Source of the DNA: Cognatundibacterium crateris
Lineage (GTDB): Bacteria > Pseudomonadota > Gammaproteobacteria > Burkholderiales > Burkholderiaceae_D
Direction: 5' to 3'
Assembly (NCBI RefSeq): GCF_010078235.1
Contig: NZ_JAABOS010000011.1
Span: 19,278-83,277, forward strand
Length of the DNA stretch: 64,000 nucleotides
In this document: piece by piece, positions 7,926 to 16,918 of the stretch
Position numbering within the stretch: the stretch's first letter is position 1
How the letters are laid out: each line of letters opens with the position of its first letter
Position numbers and translations under genes: made by a program
The notes under the pieces: model-generated
What the model saw: only the letters and a program-made list of their open reading frames with translations
Databases searched by the model: none
What the model was told of the DNA's origin: nothing

Positions 7926-10688
7926 ATGAAACTCAAACCTATCTGTTTTGCTGTTGCTCTGGCTGTTAGCAGTGTCGCTGCGATGCCAGCGATGGCCGCC
8001 GCACCGAAAGCAGTGGCTGCCGCCACCGCTTATACCTCTGTTGAAGGCATTACTGAATACCGCCTCGCGAATGGCTTGCGCGTCTTGCTGGCACCAGATG
8101 CGTCCAAGCCAACCACCACCGTCAATGTGACTTATCTGGTGGGTTCACGCCACGAAAGTTATGGCGAAACAGGGATGGCCCACTTGCTCGAACACATGGT
8201 CTTCAAAGGGACGAAAACCAGCGGCAATATCATGCAGGAATTGAGTAAGCGCGGCATGCAGTTCAACGGTACTACTTTCTATGACCGTACCAATTATTAT
8301 GAAACCTTCCCCGCCAGTGAAGACAATCTGCAATGGGCGCTGAATATGGAAGCGGATCGCATGGTCAACTCCAAAATTGCACGCGTTGACCTTGATACCG
8401 AATTCTCCGTCGTCCGCAATGAAATGGAAATGGGCGAAAACAATCCCTTCTCCGTGTTGTGGAAGCAGCTCAGTGCCGTTACCTTTGACTGGCACAATTA
8501 TGGTCACAGCACCATCGGTGCACGCTCTGACGTGGAAGGCGTGAAGATCGATAATCTGCAAGCCTTTTACCGCAAATACTATCAGCCGGATAATGCGGTG
8601 CTGATGGTGGCAGGTAAATTTGATGCGCAGAAAACCCTGGCGCTGATAGAAAAAACTTTCGGTGCAATCGCTAAGCCAAAACGCGAGCTGACCACTACCT
8701 GGACCCGTGAAGCACCGCGTGATGGTGTACGTGAAGTGACCGTACGTCGTGTCAGTGATCAGCAATTAGCTGCGGTACTGTATCCAACTGCACCTGGCAG
8801 CCATATCGATGCTGCCGCAGTCTCTGCATTGACAGAGATTATCGGTTCCTCGCCAAATGGCCGTTTGCATAAGCAACTGGTAGAAACCAAGCAAGCTGTT
8901 GGCGTTGACAATATCGCTTTCCAACTGGCAGAGCCTGGTTATGCGGTATTCCTGGCCAGCCTGTCCAAAGATCAGAATATGGAGCAGGCCAAGAAAACCC
9001 TGATCGAGACCGTGGAAGGTGTGGTTAAACAGCCAGTGACCGAAGCGGAATTGAAATTTGCCAAAACCAATCTCTTGAATCAGCTGGAAAAAACCATCAA
9101 TGACCCACAAAAATTGTGTGTCGCGATGTCTGAATCCATCGCACTCGGTGACTGGCGTCTGTTCTTTATCGAACGCGACCGTATCGAAGCACTCACGATT
9201 GCCGATATACAGCGCGTAGCGCAAAATTACCTGAAGCCGGACAACCGCAGCTTTGGTCAGTTCCTGCCTGTAGCACAGCCAGACCGTGCCGAAATTCCAG
9301 CTGCACCGGATGTAGCGAAACTGGTGGATGGTTATAAAGGCCGTGCTACCGTCGCTGCTGGTGAGACCTTCGATGCCAGCCCGGCTAACATCGATAAACG
9401 CACTGAGCGTCTGACGCTGGCGAATGGCGCCAAAGTCGCGCTGCTGGCCAAGAAAACCCGCGGCGAAACCGTCAATGGCCGCATGGTGTTCCACTTTGGC
9501 GATGAGAACACGCTGTTTGGTCAGTCTGTACCCGCCGATCTGACTGCTGACATGTTGTTGCGTGGTGCCGGTAAATTGAGCCGTACTGAGATCGAAACTA
9601 AACTGGGTGAGCTCAAAGCCAAGCTCGATATCAAAGGCTCAGGCCAAAATCTGACCGTCAGCTTTGATACCGTGCGCGCTAATCTGCCAGCCCTGATGGA
9701 TTTGATCCGTGATGTCTTGCGTGCCCCGACTTTCCCGCAAGCTGAATTTGACTTGCTGGTGAAGGAAAATGCAGCGGCGATCGAAGCGCAGAAAAACGAG
9801 CCTCAGGCAGTTGCCAGCCGTGCTTTAAATGCCTTGCGCAATGCGCCGTATAAGAAAGGCGATATTCGCTACACGGCGGATCTGGAGGACTCACTGGCCG
9901 CCTACAATGCAGCCAAACTGGACAGCGTAAAGAACTTCTACAAAAACTTCTACGGTGCCAGTTCAGCAGAGATCAGTCTGGTCGGTGATTTTGACGCTGC
10001 CGCAGTCAAAGCCAAATTGGCGGCAGTAGTGGGTGACTGGAAGAGCCCGTCCAAGTTCACCCGCGCTCCGGAACTGAATGTGGATGCGGCTGGTCAGGCT
10101 AAATTGCTGGAAACACCGGATAAAGCAAATGCCTTCTACCTTGCTGCATTACCATTCCAGATGAATGATCAGGCCGCTGATTATCCAGCCCTGCGTCTGG
10201 CGAACTCAATACTGGGTGGCGGTATTAAATCGCGCCTGTTCAACCGTCTGCGCCAGAAAGAGGGCATCAGCTACGGTGCTGGCAGTGGCTTGAACGTGCC
10301 TGCACTGGATAACAATGCGAGCGTCGCCTTGTATGCGATTTACGCACCGCAAAACCTGCAGAAATTGCAGAATGGTGTGAAAGAAGAGCTTGCTCTGCTG
10401 ATTAAGGATGGCGTGACTGCAGAAGAACTGGCCGATGCGAAAAAATCCATCGCTCAGGAAAATAATGTGCGCCGTGCTCAGGACCCGGCACTGGCAGGCG
10501 CCCTGCGTGGACAGTTGTACCTGAACCGTACGATGGCCTTTGAAGCAGAGATGGATGCCAAGCTGGCTGCAGTGACTTTGGAACAGGTGAATGCGGCGAT
10601 CCGCAAATACCTGAAACCGGACAGCTTCGCCCACTTCTACGCGGGTGACTTTGCCGGCGCTGCGAAGAAAGCGGCAACAGCGAAGTAA
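7926..10688 (+). CDS. Secreted M16 family zinc peptidase (pitrilysin/PqqL-like), two M16 halves
   Basis: A 920-residue protein with a clear signal peptide (cleavage near AMPAMAAA, residue 26). The inverted zinc motif H-L-L-E-H is at residues 86-90, with the distal acidic cluster NEMEMGENN around 163-171. The N-terminal catalytic M16 pair spans about 45-470 and the second, inactive pair about 490-910. The RLRQKEGISYGAGS motif near 775 is typical of the C-terminal half, which forms the chamber wall. Such enzymes degrade small unfolded peptides in the periplasm; the natural substrate is unknown. The gene is monocistronic and ends at a strong terminator. Confidence 0.9.
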   Translation: MKLKPICFAVALAVSSVAAMPAMAAAPKAVAAATAYTSVEGITEYRLANGLRVLLAPDASKPTTTVNVTYLVGSRHESYGETGMAHLLEHMVFKGTKTSGNIMQELSKRGMQFNGTTFYDRTNYYETFPASEDNLQWALNMEADRMVNSKIARVDLDTEFSVVRNEMEMGENNPFSVLWKQLSAVTFDWHNYGHSTIGARSDVEGVKIDNLQAFYRKYYQPDNAVLMVAGKFDAQKTLALIEKTFGAIAKPKRELTTTWTREAPRDGVREVTVRRVSDQQLAAVLYPTAPGSHIDAAAVSALTEIIGSSPNGRLHKQLVETKQAVGVDNIAFQLAEPGYAVFLASLSKDQNMEQAKKTLIETVEGVVKQPVTEAELKFAKTNLLNQLEKTINDPQKLCVAMSESIALGDWRLFFIERDRIEALTIADIQRVAQNYLKPDNRSFGQFLPVAQPDRAEIPAAPDVAKLVDGYKGRATVAAGETFDASPANIDKRTERLTLANGAKVALLAKKTRGETVNGRMVFHFGDENTLFGQSVPADLTADMLLRGAGKLSRTEIETKLGELKAKLDIKGSGQNLTVSFDTVRANLPALMDLIRDVLRAPTFPQAEFDLLVKENAAAIEAQKNEPQAVASRALNALRNAPYKKGDIRYTADLEDSLAAYNAAKLDSVKNFYKNFYGASSAEISLVGDFDAAAVKAKLAAVVGDWKSPSKFTRAPELNVDAAGQAKLLETPDKANAFYLAALPFQMNDQAADYPALRLANSILGGGIKSRLFNRLRQKEGISYGAGSGLNVPALDNNASVALYAIYAPQNLQKLQNGVKEELALLIKDGVTAEELADAKKSIAQENNVRRAQDPALAGALRGQLYLNRTMAFEAEMDAKLAAVTLEQVNAAIRKYLKPDSFAHFYAGDFAGAAKKAATAK

Positions 10689-10731
10689 GTTGCACAAGAC
10701 CGCCGCGGCTGGCGGTCTGAGCAAGAAAAAA

Positions 10732-10758
10732 GGCACCGGGTTTCCGGTGCCTTTTTTT
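10732..10758 (+). terminator. Bidirectional rho-independent terminator
   Basis: GGCACCGG (10732-10739) pairs with CCGGTGCC (10744-10751) and is followed by seven T (10752-10758). An A-run before the stem serves the convergent aroG on the minus strand. Confidence 0.93.
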
Positions 10759-10769
10759 GTATCGGCGAC

Positions 10770-11834
10770 TTATTCAGCCTGTTTCTGACGCAAACGTTCG
10801 GCAGCAGCGCGCAACATGCTGACTGTGCTATCCCAGTCGACACAGCCATCCGTTACCGAACAGCCGTACTTGAGTTCGCTCAGATCGGCAGGAATAGCCT
10901 GATTACCTGCCGCCAGATTCGACTCTATCATTACCCCCACAATAGATTGGTTGCCATTCGCGATCTGGTTCACCACGTCGGCCATGACCAGAGGTTGTAA
11001 TTCCGGTTTTTTATAACTGTTGGCATGCGAGCAGTCAACCACGATATTCGGTGCCAGTTTGGCTTTCACTAAAGCTTGCTGCGCCATCGCGACCGATACC
11101 GTATCGTAGTTTGGACGGTCGCCGCCGCCACGCAATACCACGTGACCGTAAGGATTGCCGCTGGTACGCACGATCGCTACCCGGCCCTGACCATTCAGTC
11201 CCAGGAAGGAGTGCGGGTGGGAGGCAGACAGGATCGCATTGATCGCGATGCTGATATCACCATCAGTACCATTTTTGAAGCCTACCGGTGTCGACAAGCC
11301 GGACGACATTTCCCTATGTGTTTGCGATTCCGTGGTGCGGGCACCAATCGCAGTCCAGGCGATCAGGTCGCCCAGATATTGCGGAGAAATCGGATCAAGT
11401 GCTTCGGTTGCCGTCGGCAAGCCCAATTCGCACACATCGAGCAGGAAGCGGCGCGCTTTTTCCATGCCTTCATCGACGCGGAAGGAATCATCCATATAAG
11501 GATCATTGATATAGCCTTTCCAGCCTGTGGTAGTACGTGGTTTTTCAAAATACACCCGCATCACCAGCAGCATCACATCGCTGAGCTCTTCCTGCAAAGC
11601 CTTCAGGCGCCGCGCATAATCCAGACCCGCCACCGGATCGTGGATAGAGCAGGGGCCGACTACCACGAACAGGCGCGGATCTTTGCGGTCCAGGATGGCG
11701 CGCAGGGTTTCGCGGCTTTTTTCCACGACATCGCCAGCCAGTTCGCTCAAAGGCAGGCGGGCATGCAGTTCTTCCGGTGTCGGCATGGTGTCGAATGCGC
11801 TGACATTAATGTTTTCTAATGCGGCTTGAGTCAT
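10770..11834 (-). CDS. aroG: 3-deoxy-7-phosphoheptulonate synthase (DAHP synthase, class I alpha)
   Basis: The 354-residue protein follows the E. coli AroG/F/H family along its whole length: VVGPCSIHDPVAGLDYARRL near residue 58, MRVYFEKPRTTTGWKG near 91, IGARTTESQTHREMSSGLS near 160, GFKNGTDG and the late DCSHANSYKKP near 268. It condenses phosphoenolpyruvate with erythrose 4-phosphate as the entry step of aromatic amino acid synthesis. Which amino acid inhibits it cannot be read safely. The symbol is used in the broad family sense. It is convergent with the M16 gene and stands alone; no attenuator or TyrR-like box was recognised upstream. Confidence 0.93.
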   Translation of the reverse strand: MTQAALENINVSAFDTMPTPEELHARLPLSELAGDVVEKSRETLRAILDRKDPRLFVVVGPCSIHDPVAGLDYARRLKALQEELSDVMLLVMRVYFEKPRTTTGWKGYINDPYMDDSFRVDEGMEKARRFLLDVCELGLPTATEALDPISPQYLGDLIAWTAIGARTTESQTHREMSSGLSTPVGFKNGTDGDISIAINAILSASHPHSFLGLNGQGRVAIVRTSGNPYGHVVLRGGGDRPNYDTVSVAMAQQALVKAKLAPNIVVDCSHANSYKKPELQPLVMADVVNQIANGNQSIVGVMIESNLAAGNQAIPADLSELKYGCSVTDGCVDWDSTVSMLRAAAERLRQKQAE

Positions 11835-12196
11835 TGTTATTTCTTAAATGAGAAGTGAGTGTTAGGGCTATACGCTAAGTGTACTAAAGCAGGTCCCAGG
11901 CAAGCGTGGGACTGCATGGGCGACGGGGGTGGTGTCTCCACGCTTAGTTCCGGATAGGATGTAGCGCTTCAGCTGAATAAATCGCTGTTTATTATGACGC
12001 AAAACCCTGTTGCGCTGCAAAACCCGCTGTTTTCCTGGTTTTACCGGCACTGTTGTTGATCTGCGTAAGAAGATCTGTTCCGGTATGCAGTTGCTGTACG
12101 TGGCACAATGGCATTCTTTTGGACTTCCGGCATGGCCAGGTTTGACCTGGCTTGCCACTGCGTCTGTCCTCAGTATTTTACAAAGCGATAGTGATT
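11835..12196. other. Divergent intergenic region, 362 bp
   Basis: It separates aroG (minus) from the dioxygenase-like gene (plus) and must hold both promoters. An open minus-strand frame at 11868-12158 has no ribosome-binding site or family signature. I see no riboswitch, repeat or RNA gene. Confidence 0.5.
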
Positions 12197-12952
12197 ATGT
12201 TGAGCAGTTTACAAATCCAGACCTTTCAGGATCAGGGCTATCTGATTTTACCCGGGCTGGCGGATAAAGATTTTTGTGAGCAGGTATTGGCCTATGCGCA
12301 GCAGGCGGTACTGCAACAGAGCCAGCCCATCGAGTACGAAGCAGATACCCGCTACCCAGGTGCTCCGGTATCACGCGATGCAGAAGGGGGGCTGACTTCG
12401 CGTCGCTTGCTGCAGGCGTATGCGCGCGATCCTTTGCTGGCTGACTGGGCGACCGGCGCTGCGCTGAGCCAGCCCTTATTGCAATTACTGGGAGATGGCG
12501 CCTTGCTGTCGCAGGCTCACCATAACTGCATCATGACCAAGCAGCCACAGTATTCGACCGCAACCGGCTGGCATCGCGACAGCCGCTACTGGGGCTTTGC
12601 GCGCGCAGAACTGGTATCGGCCTGGCTGGCTTTGCGCAATGAGACGATACAGAATGGCTGTTTGCTGGTGATTCCAGCTTCGCACCGCTGGCAGGTGCAG
12701 CCGGAACAGCTCGATACGGCCCAGTTCCTGCGCAGCGATGTGGAACAAAATCAGGCCTTGCTGGCACAGGCCGTGCCTGTGCCTTTGCAACAGGGTGATG
12801 TCTTGCTGTTCCATAGTAATTTGTTCCACGCTGCGGGTAAAAACCATACCGTGCAGACGAAGTTTTCTATGGTGTTCACTTACCGAGCCGCCGATAATCC
12901 GCCGCAAGCGGGTAGCCGTTCCGCCAGCCTGCCTGAGATTGCATTGACCTGA
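12197..12952 (+). CDS. Phytanoyl-CoA dioxygenase (PhyH) family protein
   Basis: A 251-residue protein of the Fe(II)/2-oxoglutarate-dependent PhyH family. The facial triad is readable: H126 and D128 in GWHRDSRYWG, and H211 in SNLFHAAGKN. The family opening FQDQGYLILPGL starts at residue 10. I chose the ATG at 12197 because the upstream in-frame TTG at 12152 adds residues unlike the family start; no strong ribosome-binding site marks either. Members hydroxylate diverse small molecules, so the substrate is open. It lies 40 bases before an esterase gene in the same direction and may be co-transcribed with it. Confidence 0.82.
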   Translation: MLSSLQIQTFQDQGYLILPGLADKDFCEQVLAYAQQAVLQQSQPIEYEADTRYPGAPVSRDAEGGLTSRRLLQAYARDPLLADWATGAALSQPLLQLLGDGALLSQAHHNCIMTKQPQYSTATGWHRDSRYWGFARAELVSAWLALRNETIQNGCLLVIPASHRWQVQPEQLDTAQFLRSDVEQNQALLAQAVPVPLQQGDVLLFHSNLFHAAGKNHTVQTKFSMVFTYRAADNPPQAGSRSASLPEIALT

Positions 12953-12992
12953 ATTTTTTGCGTGTTCAAGACAGTAAAACTGAGAGGAAATC

Positions 12993-13922
12993 ATGGCGGA
13001 ACACAATGTTGCCCGCTCCGTTGGACTATGCACTGCACGCATTTTTAAGACGCTTTTCTGGCTGACGCTGATGACTGCTGCGAATCAGACAGCAGCGCAA
13101 ACGCAGCCATGGCAGACCTTCACCGCTTGCGGTGGATTGCAGTTTGATTTTTTGCCAGCCGCTGCCAACAGCACGAAAGCAGAAGCTGCTCCAGCACCTG
13201 CACCGCTGGTACTGGTGGTGCATGGCGGTGGCTGGAGTAGCGGTTCGCGTGAGGATTATCACGGATTACAGAGCTGGCTTAGTCAGCAGGGACTGGCCTC
13301 ACTCAGCATTGATTATCGGCTGGCACCAGCCGCAAGGTTTCCTGCGCAGGCAGAGGACACGCGTTGCGCTCTGCAGTGGGTGCAGCAACAGGCGCCGGCC
13401 TTGGGCATACAGCCTGACCGCCTGGCTGGCTTTGGTATTTCAGCCGGTGCGCATTTGCTGGCGCTGACTGCGCTGCCTGCTTCGGCAGCAAAGCGCTCGC
13501 CAGTAAAGCAGGCCGCCTTGCGGTGCGTGGTCTTACATGGTGCGCCTACCGACTTACTGGCCTGGTGGCGCAGTTCGTCCGACGATATGAGCGGGCCCAT
13601 GTCTCAGCGCCGGATGTTGATGCAGTTATTTGGGCAAGGCGCGGATCAGGCCGAGCCAGCTTATCGCGCTGCCAGTCCGCTGTATCACGTAAAAAACCTC
13701 AGTTTCGGTTCTGGCGGGCCGCGCTGGCTATTACTACATGGTGAACAGGATGTGACCGTGCCCGTACAGCAAGCACAACGATTTACCGATGCCATCAAGG
13801 CAGCCGGTGGGCAGGCTGAGCTGCTGCGTTTGCCGGATACCGGTCATATCGGTTTTGGCACGCACGACCGACAAGTCGCCGCGCGTGTCAGTCGTTTTTA
13901 CCAAGACTGTCTGAAAAAATAG
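12993..13922 (+). CDS. Secreted alpha/beta-hydrolase (BD-FAE/HSL-like esterase)
   Basis: A 309-residue protein. An N-terminal hydrophobic segment (about 19-35, ending NQTAAQTQ) suggests export. The oxyanion motif HGGGW is at 77-81. The nucleophile S150 lies in GISAG. The acid and His are likely in HGEQDVTVP (about 250) and DTGHIGFG (about 285). These are the marks of the kynurenine formamidase/BD-FAE-type esterases. An ester or carbohydrate-ester substrate is likely but unproven. AGAGGAAATC precedes the ATG. A palindromic repeat begins 7 bases past the stop and may act as the transcript end. Confidence 0.83.
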   Translation: MAEHNVARSVGLCTARIFKTLFWLTLMTAANQTAAQTQPWQTFTACGGLQFDFLPAAANSTKAEAAPAPAPLVLVVHGGGWSSGSREDYHGLQSWLSQQGLASLSIDYRLAPAARFPAQAEDTRCALQWVQQQAPALGIQPDRLAGFGISAGAHLLALTALPASAAKRSPVKQAALRCVVLHGAPTDLLAWWRSSSDDMSGPMSQRRMLMQLFGQGADQAEPAYRAASPLYHVKNLSFGSGGPRWLLLHGEQDVTVPVQQAQRFTDAIKAAGGQAELLRLPDTGHIGFGTHDRQVAARVSRFYQDCLKK

Positions 13923-13929
13923 GAATAGG

Positions 13930-14026
13930 AGTTACGCAAAATCGTCCCGGCAAGGCATGGCGACGCAGACAGTACGCATAGTACGACAAGGAGCCATAAC
14001 GCAGCTGGGGCGGTTTTGCGTAAGTT
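13930..14026. repeat. Palindromic dispersed repeat, copy 1
   Basis: Terminal inverted arms GTTACGCAAAATCGTCCC (13931-13948) and GGGGCGGTTTTGCGTAAGT (14007-14025) bound a non-coding core of about 60 bases. The reverse complement of the right two thirds matches 44792-44857 closely, with only scattered substitutions. No transposase is linked. It fits a REP- or MITE-like element of about 97 bp. Confidence 0.8.
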
Positions 14027-14231
14027 CTAAGGAAAAAAAAGCGACATTTTCCCTTTTGTAACTGAAAAAAAATTATCGTTTAAAAATGTTTCTGTGTCAG
14101 AATCGGGCAAATATATTAGTTCTTATTGACATGTAAATTGTGTGAAAGCCATTTTCCTCGTCGCTACGGCCTAATGTCGCAGGCGCTTAGCTGGTACGTC
14201 TGCATCCGACTAACCCAGCTTGTGATCCAGA
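14027..14231. other. AT-rich upstream region of the solute-binding protein gene
   Basis: With the repeat this makes a 309-bp gene-free stretch. It contains A-runs and a TTGACA at 14126-14131, but no good -10 at the right distance, so I do not call a promoter. Confidence 0.4.
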
Positions 14232-15035
14232 ATGCGACCCGCTTATTTTTTCCGTTTGTTGACTCAAGTGGTATTGCCGTGCAGTGTGATGTTGATCATG
14301 TCTGTCTGGCATCGTGACGTCGCAGCGCAACCCGGGACACGCCTGCCCATCCCGGTTTTCATGCAGGAAATGGTCGATGCAAAAGGCCAGGCTCCGAAAA
14401 TGATGCGGATGGAGAATTTCCTGGATTTCGCTGCGATCAGTGAAAATCTGCAATTGCAGCCTGTGTTCTATCCATGGCGTCGTGCGATCAACAAAGCGGC
14501 AAACGGTGAGGGTTTGATTTTCGGAATGGCGCGCAATAAGCAGAACGAAAAAAATTTCCATTTTTCCCTGCCAGTGCATAGCCGTTACATTTTTCTTGTG
14601 ACCCGCGCTGATGCTCAATTCCCTTTTCATGATTGGAATGATCTGAAGGGCAAGAGTGTAGGCGTTCCGCGTGGCGCTCAATTTAATGAGGCTTTCGAAG
14701 CGCATCAGGATAAGTTGTTTAAGCTGGAACAAGACAGCCCGGAGCCGCTGTCCCGGATTTACAAGCTATTGTTTAAACGCATGGATGCTGCCGTGTTTGC
14801 CAGTCCTGTAAAGAATCCCAAAATGCTGGAAAACCGTTTGCAGACTTTGCGCGAAGAGAATAAAGCCGGCTTGCCACAAATTGATGATGTGGAACTTGCG
14901 GTATTACCTAATCCCTTGATGACGGAAAATCTGCATTTCGCAATCCGATCAGACAAGGATGACGGCGTGATCGAACAATTGAATGACGCGATATTACGCG
15001 CGCGCAAAGCGGGTATCCTGGAAGATATCCGCTAA
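14232..15035 (+). CDS. Periplasmic solute-binding-like protein (SBP_bac_3 / PBPb type)
   Basis: A 267-residue protein with a signal peptide (about 1-32, ending RDVAAQP). The body has the two-lobe pattern of transporter-type solute-binding proteins: a lobe-1 segment ENLQLQPVFYPWRRAINKAANGE (in part), then the lobe linker DWNDLKGKSVGVPRGAQFNEA near residue 138. Many betaproteobacterial proteins of this kind, with FYPWRRA-like signatures, are orphans without an ABC transporter, and none is encoded nearby. The ligand is unknown; a polar amino acid or small organic acid would be typical. It is monocistronic and convergent with lysA. Confidence 0.8.
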   Translation: MRPAYFFRLLTQVVLPCSVMLIMSVWHRDVAAQPGTRLPIPVFMQEMVDAKGQAPKMMRMENFLDFAAISENLQLQPVFYPWRRAINKAANGEGLIFGMARNKQNEKNFHFSLPVHSRYIFLVTRADAQFPFHDWNDLKGKSVGVPRGAQFNEAFEAHQDKLFKLEQDSPEPLSRIYKLLFKRMDAAVFASPVKNPKMLENRLQTLREENKAGLPQIDDVELAVLPNPLMTENLHFAIRSDKDDGVIEQLNDAILRARKAGILEDIR

Positions 15036-15077
15036 GTTCAACTGGCTCGTCAAGCTGACTTGACCGTTAGCGCCAAC

Positions 15078-16325
15078 TCATAGTTCCAGCGCGATCAGTT
15101 CCTGTACTGTCTGGCGACGCCGGATCTGACGTATTTGCTCTCCATCGACCAGCACTTCCGGTATCAGTGGTCGCGAATTATAGTTGGATGACATCGAGGC
15201 GCCATATGCACCGGTGTCATGAAACACGAACAAATCACCGATTTCGCTGGCTGGCAAATCCTGGCTGGTCACGACACCGCCATCTTCCTGAGTGAACACA
15301 TCACCGGACTCACACAAAGGACCCGCGACGACGGTCGGCCGCAGTTCAGTAGTGCGTGCCTCGCCTTCGGCTGTGAGTACGCTGATCTGATGGTAGCTGC
15401 CATACATCGCTGGACGCGCCAGATCGTTGAAGCCTGCATCCACCAGTGCAAAGAAATTATTGCCTACCTGTTTTTGCGCGCGTAATTCTGCGATCAGCAA
15501 GCCCGATTGCGCGACCAGGAAACGGCCGGGTTCGATTTCCATACTGATGCGATGACCCAGATGTGCCTCTATCTGCATTCTGGCCTGATTCCATAATTCG
15601 AAGTAGTGATCGGTATCGACAATAGCTTCACCTGCGCGATACGGTATCGATAAACCGCCACCGACTGAGATCGCCTGGATATCGCAATCGAGTAATTTGA
15701 CCTGAGCAATCATCGCATCGCATACGCTTTGCAAATGGCTGTAATCCACGCCGGAGCCGATATGCATATGCAAGCCGACCAGTTGCAAGCCGTATTGCCT
15801 GATCAGGCTCAGCGCTGCCGGTAATTCTTCAAACCAGATGCCATGCTTGCTTTGTTCACCGCCGGTATTGGTTTTGCGGCTGTGACCATGACCAAAGCCG
15901 GGGTTAATTCTCAGCCATACCGGATGGCCGGGATGGGCTTGTCCCAGTTGCTCCAGCATTTGCGGAGAGCCACAGTTGACCGGGATATTCAATTCCACCA
16001 CGCGGCGCAAAGCCTGACGATCCAGCAGATCGGCGGTAAATACGATAGGCGCATGGCCAGCATCGCCAGTTTGCAGCGGTGTATAACCTGCCGCCAGTGC
16101 ACGTTCCACTTCGCCCAGCGAGACAGAATCCACCAGCACACCTTCTTCGCGCATCAGGCGTAACAAGTGAATATTGCTGGAGGCTTTCTGGGCAAAGCGA
16201 ATCACATCAAACTGTTTCAAACGCGCGATCTGGGAGCGGATGACGCTGGCGTCATAGGCCCAGCACGGGGTCTGGTAGGTGTGGGCAATTTCTGCAATCT
16301 GACTCGGTGTGATGTGGTGGCTCAT
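15078..16325 (-). CDS. lysA: Diaminopimelate decarboxylase
   Basis: The 415-residue protein tracks E. coli LysA: the PLP-binding K47 in FAQKASSN, VDSVSLGEVERALAAGY (about 64-80), HSRKTNTGGEQSKHGIW (about 146-162), HMHIGSGVDY, GGGLSIPYR and EIEPGRF. The late Cys of the substrate loop is in LCESGDVF. The enzyme decarboxylates meso-diaminopimelate to L-lysine. It faces an Lrp/AsnC regulator across 128 bp. The layout recalls E. coli lysA facing lysR, but here the regulator is of the Lrp family, so lysine control by it is only a suggestion. Confidence 0.92.
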   Translation of the reverse strand: MSHHITPSQIAEIAHTYQTPCWAYDASVIRSQIARLKQFDVIRFAQKASSNIHLLRLMREEGVLVDSVSLGEVERALAAGYTPLQTGDAGHAPIVFTADLLDRQALRRVVELNIPVNCGSPQMLEQLGQAHPGHPVWLRINPGFGHGHSRKTNTGGEQSKHGIWFEELPAALSLIRQYGLQLVGLHMHIGSGVDYSHLQSVCDAMIAQVKLLDCDIQAISVGGGLSIPYRAGEAIVDTDHYFELWNQARMQIEAHLGHRISMEIEPGRFLVAQSGLLIAELRAQKQVGNNFFALVDAGFNDLARPAMYGSYHQISVLTAEGEARTTELRPTVVAGPLCESGDVFTQEDGGVVTSQDLPASEIGDLFVFHDTGAYGASMSSNYNSRPLIPEVLVDGEQIRQIRRRQTVQELIALEL

Positions 16326-16453
16326 GGCTGTTTTCCGGGGCTGAACTTAGTGTAAGCTCTACTTTAACAAGCACACTTGCGGCTCTGAAGGGGCATTCAT
16401 CAGTAAAATGACTGATTCCCAGCGCAATCAATGGAAATTTCACAGAAAAGCTT

Positions 16454-16909
16454 ATGAATTCCAAGATCGATCAGTTTGATCATAAAATTTTACTTTTATT
16501 GCAACAAGATGCGCGCATTTCCCATGCCGAAATTGGCCGTCAAGTGCATTTAAGTCAGCCCGCGGTCTCTGAGCGCATCAAGCGGCTGGAAGCTTCAGGG
16601 GTGATACGCGGCTATAAGGCCGATATTAATCCGAGGGCGCTGGGTTACCAGATCACCGCCATGATCCGCGTTTCTACCCAGCAGGGACGGCCCTACGCGC
16701 AATATGTGGCAAACTGTCCGGAAATCATAGATTGCTATACCGTGACCGGCGAAGATGGCTGCGTGATGCGGGTGCTGGCCAGTGATGTAGAGCATTTACA
16801 GCGCATCATCAATGAATTGAACGCATTTGGCTCCACCTCAACGGCCATCGTATTGACGACCCATGTGGCGGGAAAAACCATTACTCCCCCTCAGATCGCT
16901 AACCACTGA
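16454..16909 (+). CDS. Lrp/AsnC family transcriptional regulator
   Basis: A 151-residue protein of family length with an N-terminal helix-turn-helix (IDQFDHKILLLLQQDARISHA region, then QVHLSQPAVSERIKRLE, about residues 6-50) and a RAM/AsnC ligand domain (about 65-145, with CYTVTGEDGCVMRV). It is divergent from lysA and 9 bases upstream of the outer-membrane gene. Such divergent Lrp proteins usually control their neighbour in response to an amino acid. Lysine or diaminopimelate sensing is my inference from position only. Confidence 0.88.
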   Translation: MNSKIDQFDHKILLLLQQDARISHAEIGRQVHLSQPAVSERIKRLEASGVIRGYKADINPRALGYQITAMIRVSTQQGRPYAQYVANCPEIIDCYTVTGEDGCVMRVLASDVEHLQRIINELNAFGSTSTAIVLTTHVAGKTITPPQIANH

Positions 16910-16918
16910 AAGCCAGCT

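Noticed and set aside
8145..9494. Two long frames antisense to the M16 peptidase gene
   Set aside because: They are shadows of the coding strand.
11868..12158. A 96-codon frame between aroG and the dioxygenase-like gene
   Set aside because: No start signal or family resemblance, and it overlaps promoter space.
14126..14154. Promoter at TTGACA upstream of the solute-binding protein gene
   Set aside because: No acceptable -10 lies 16-18 bases downstream.
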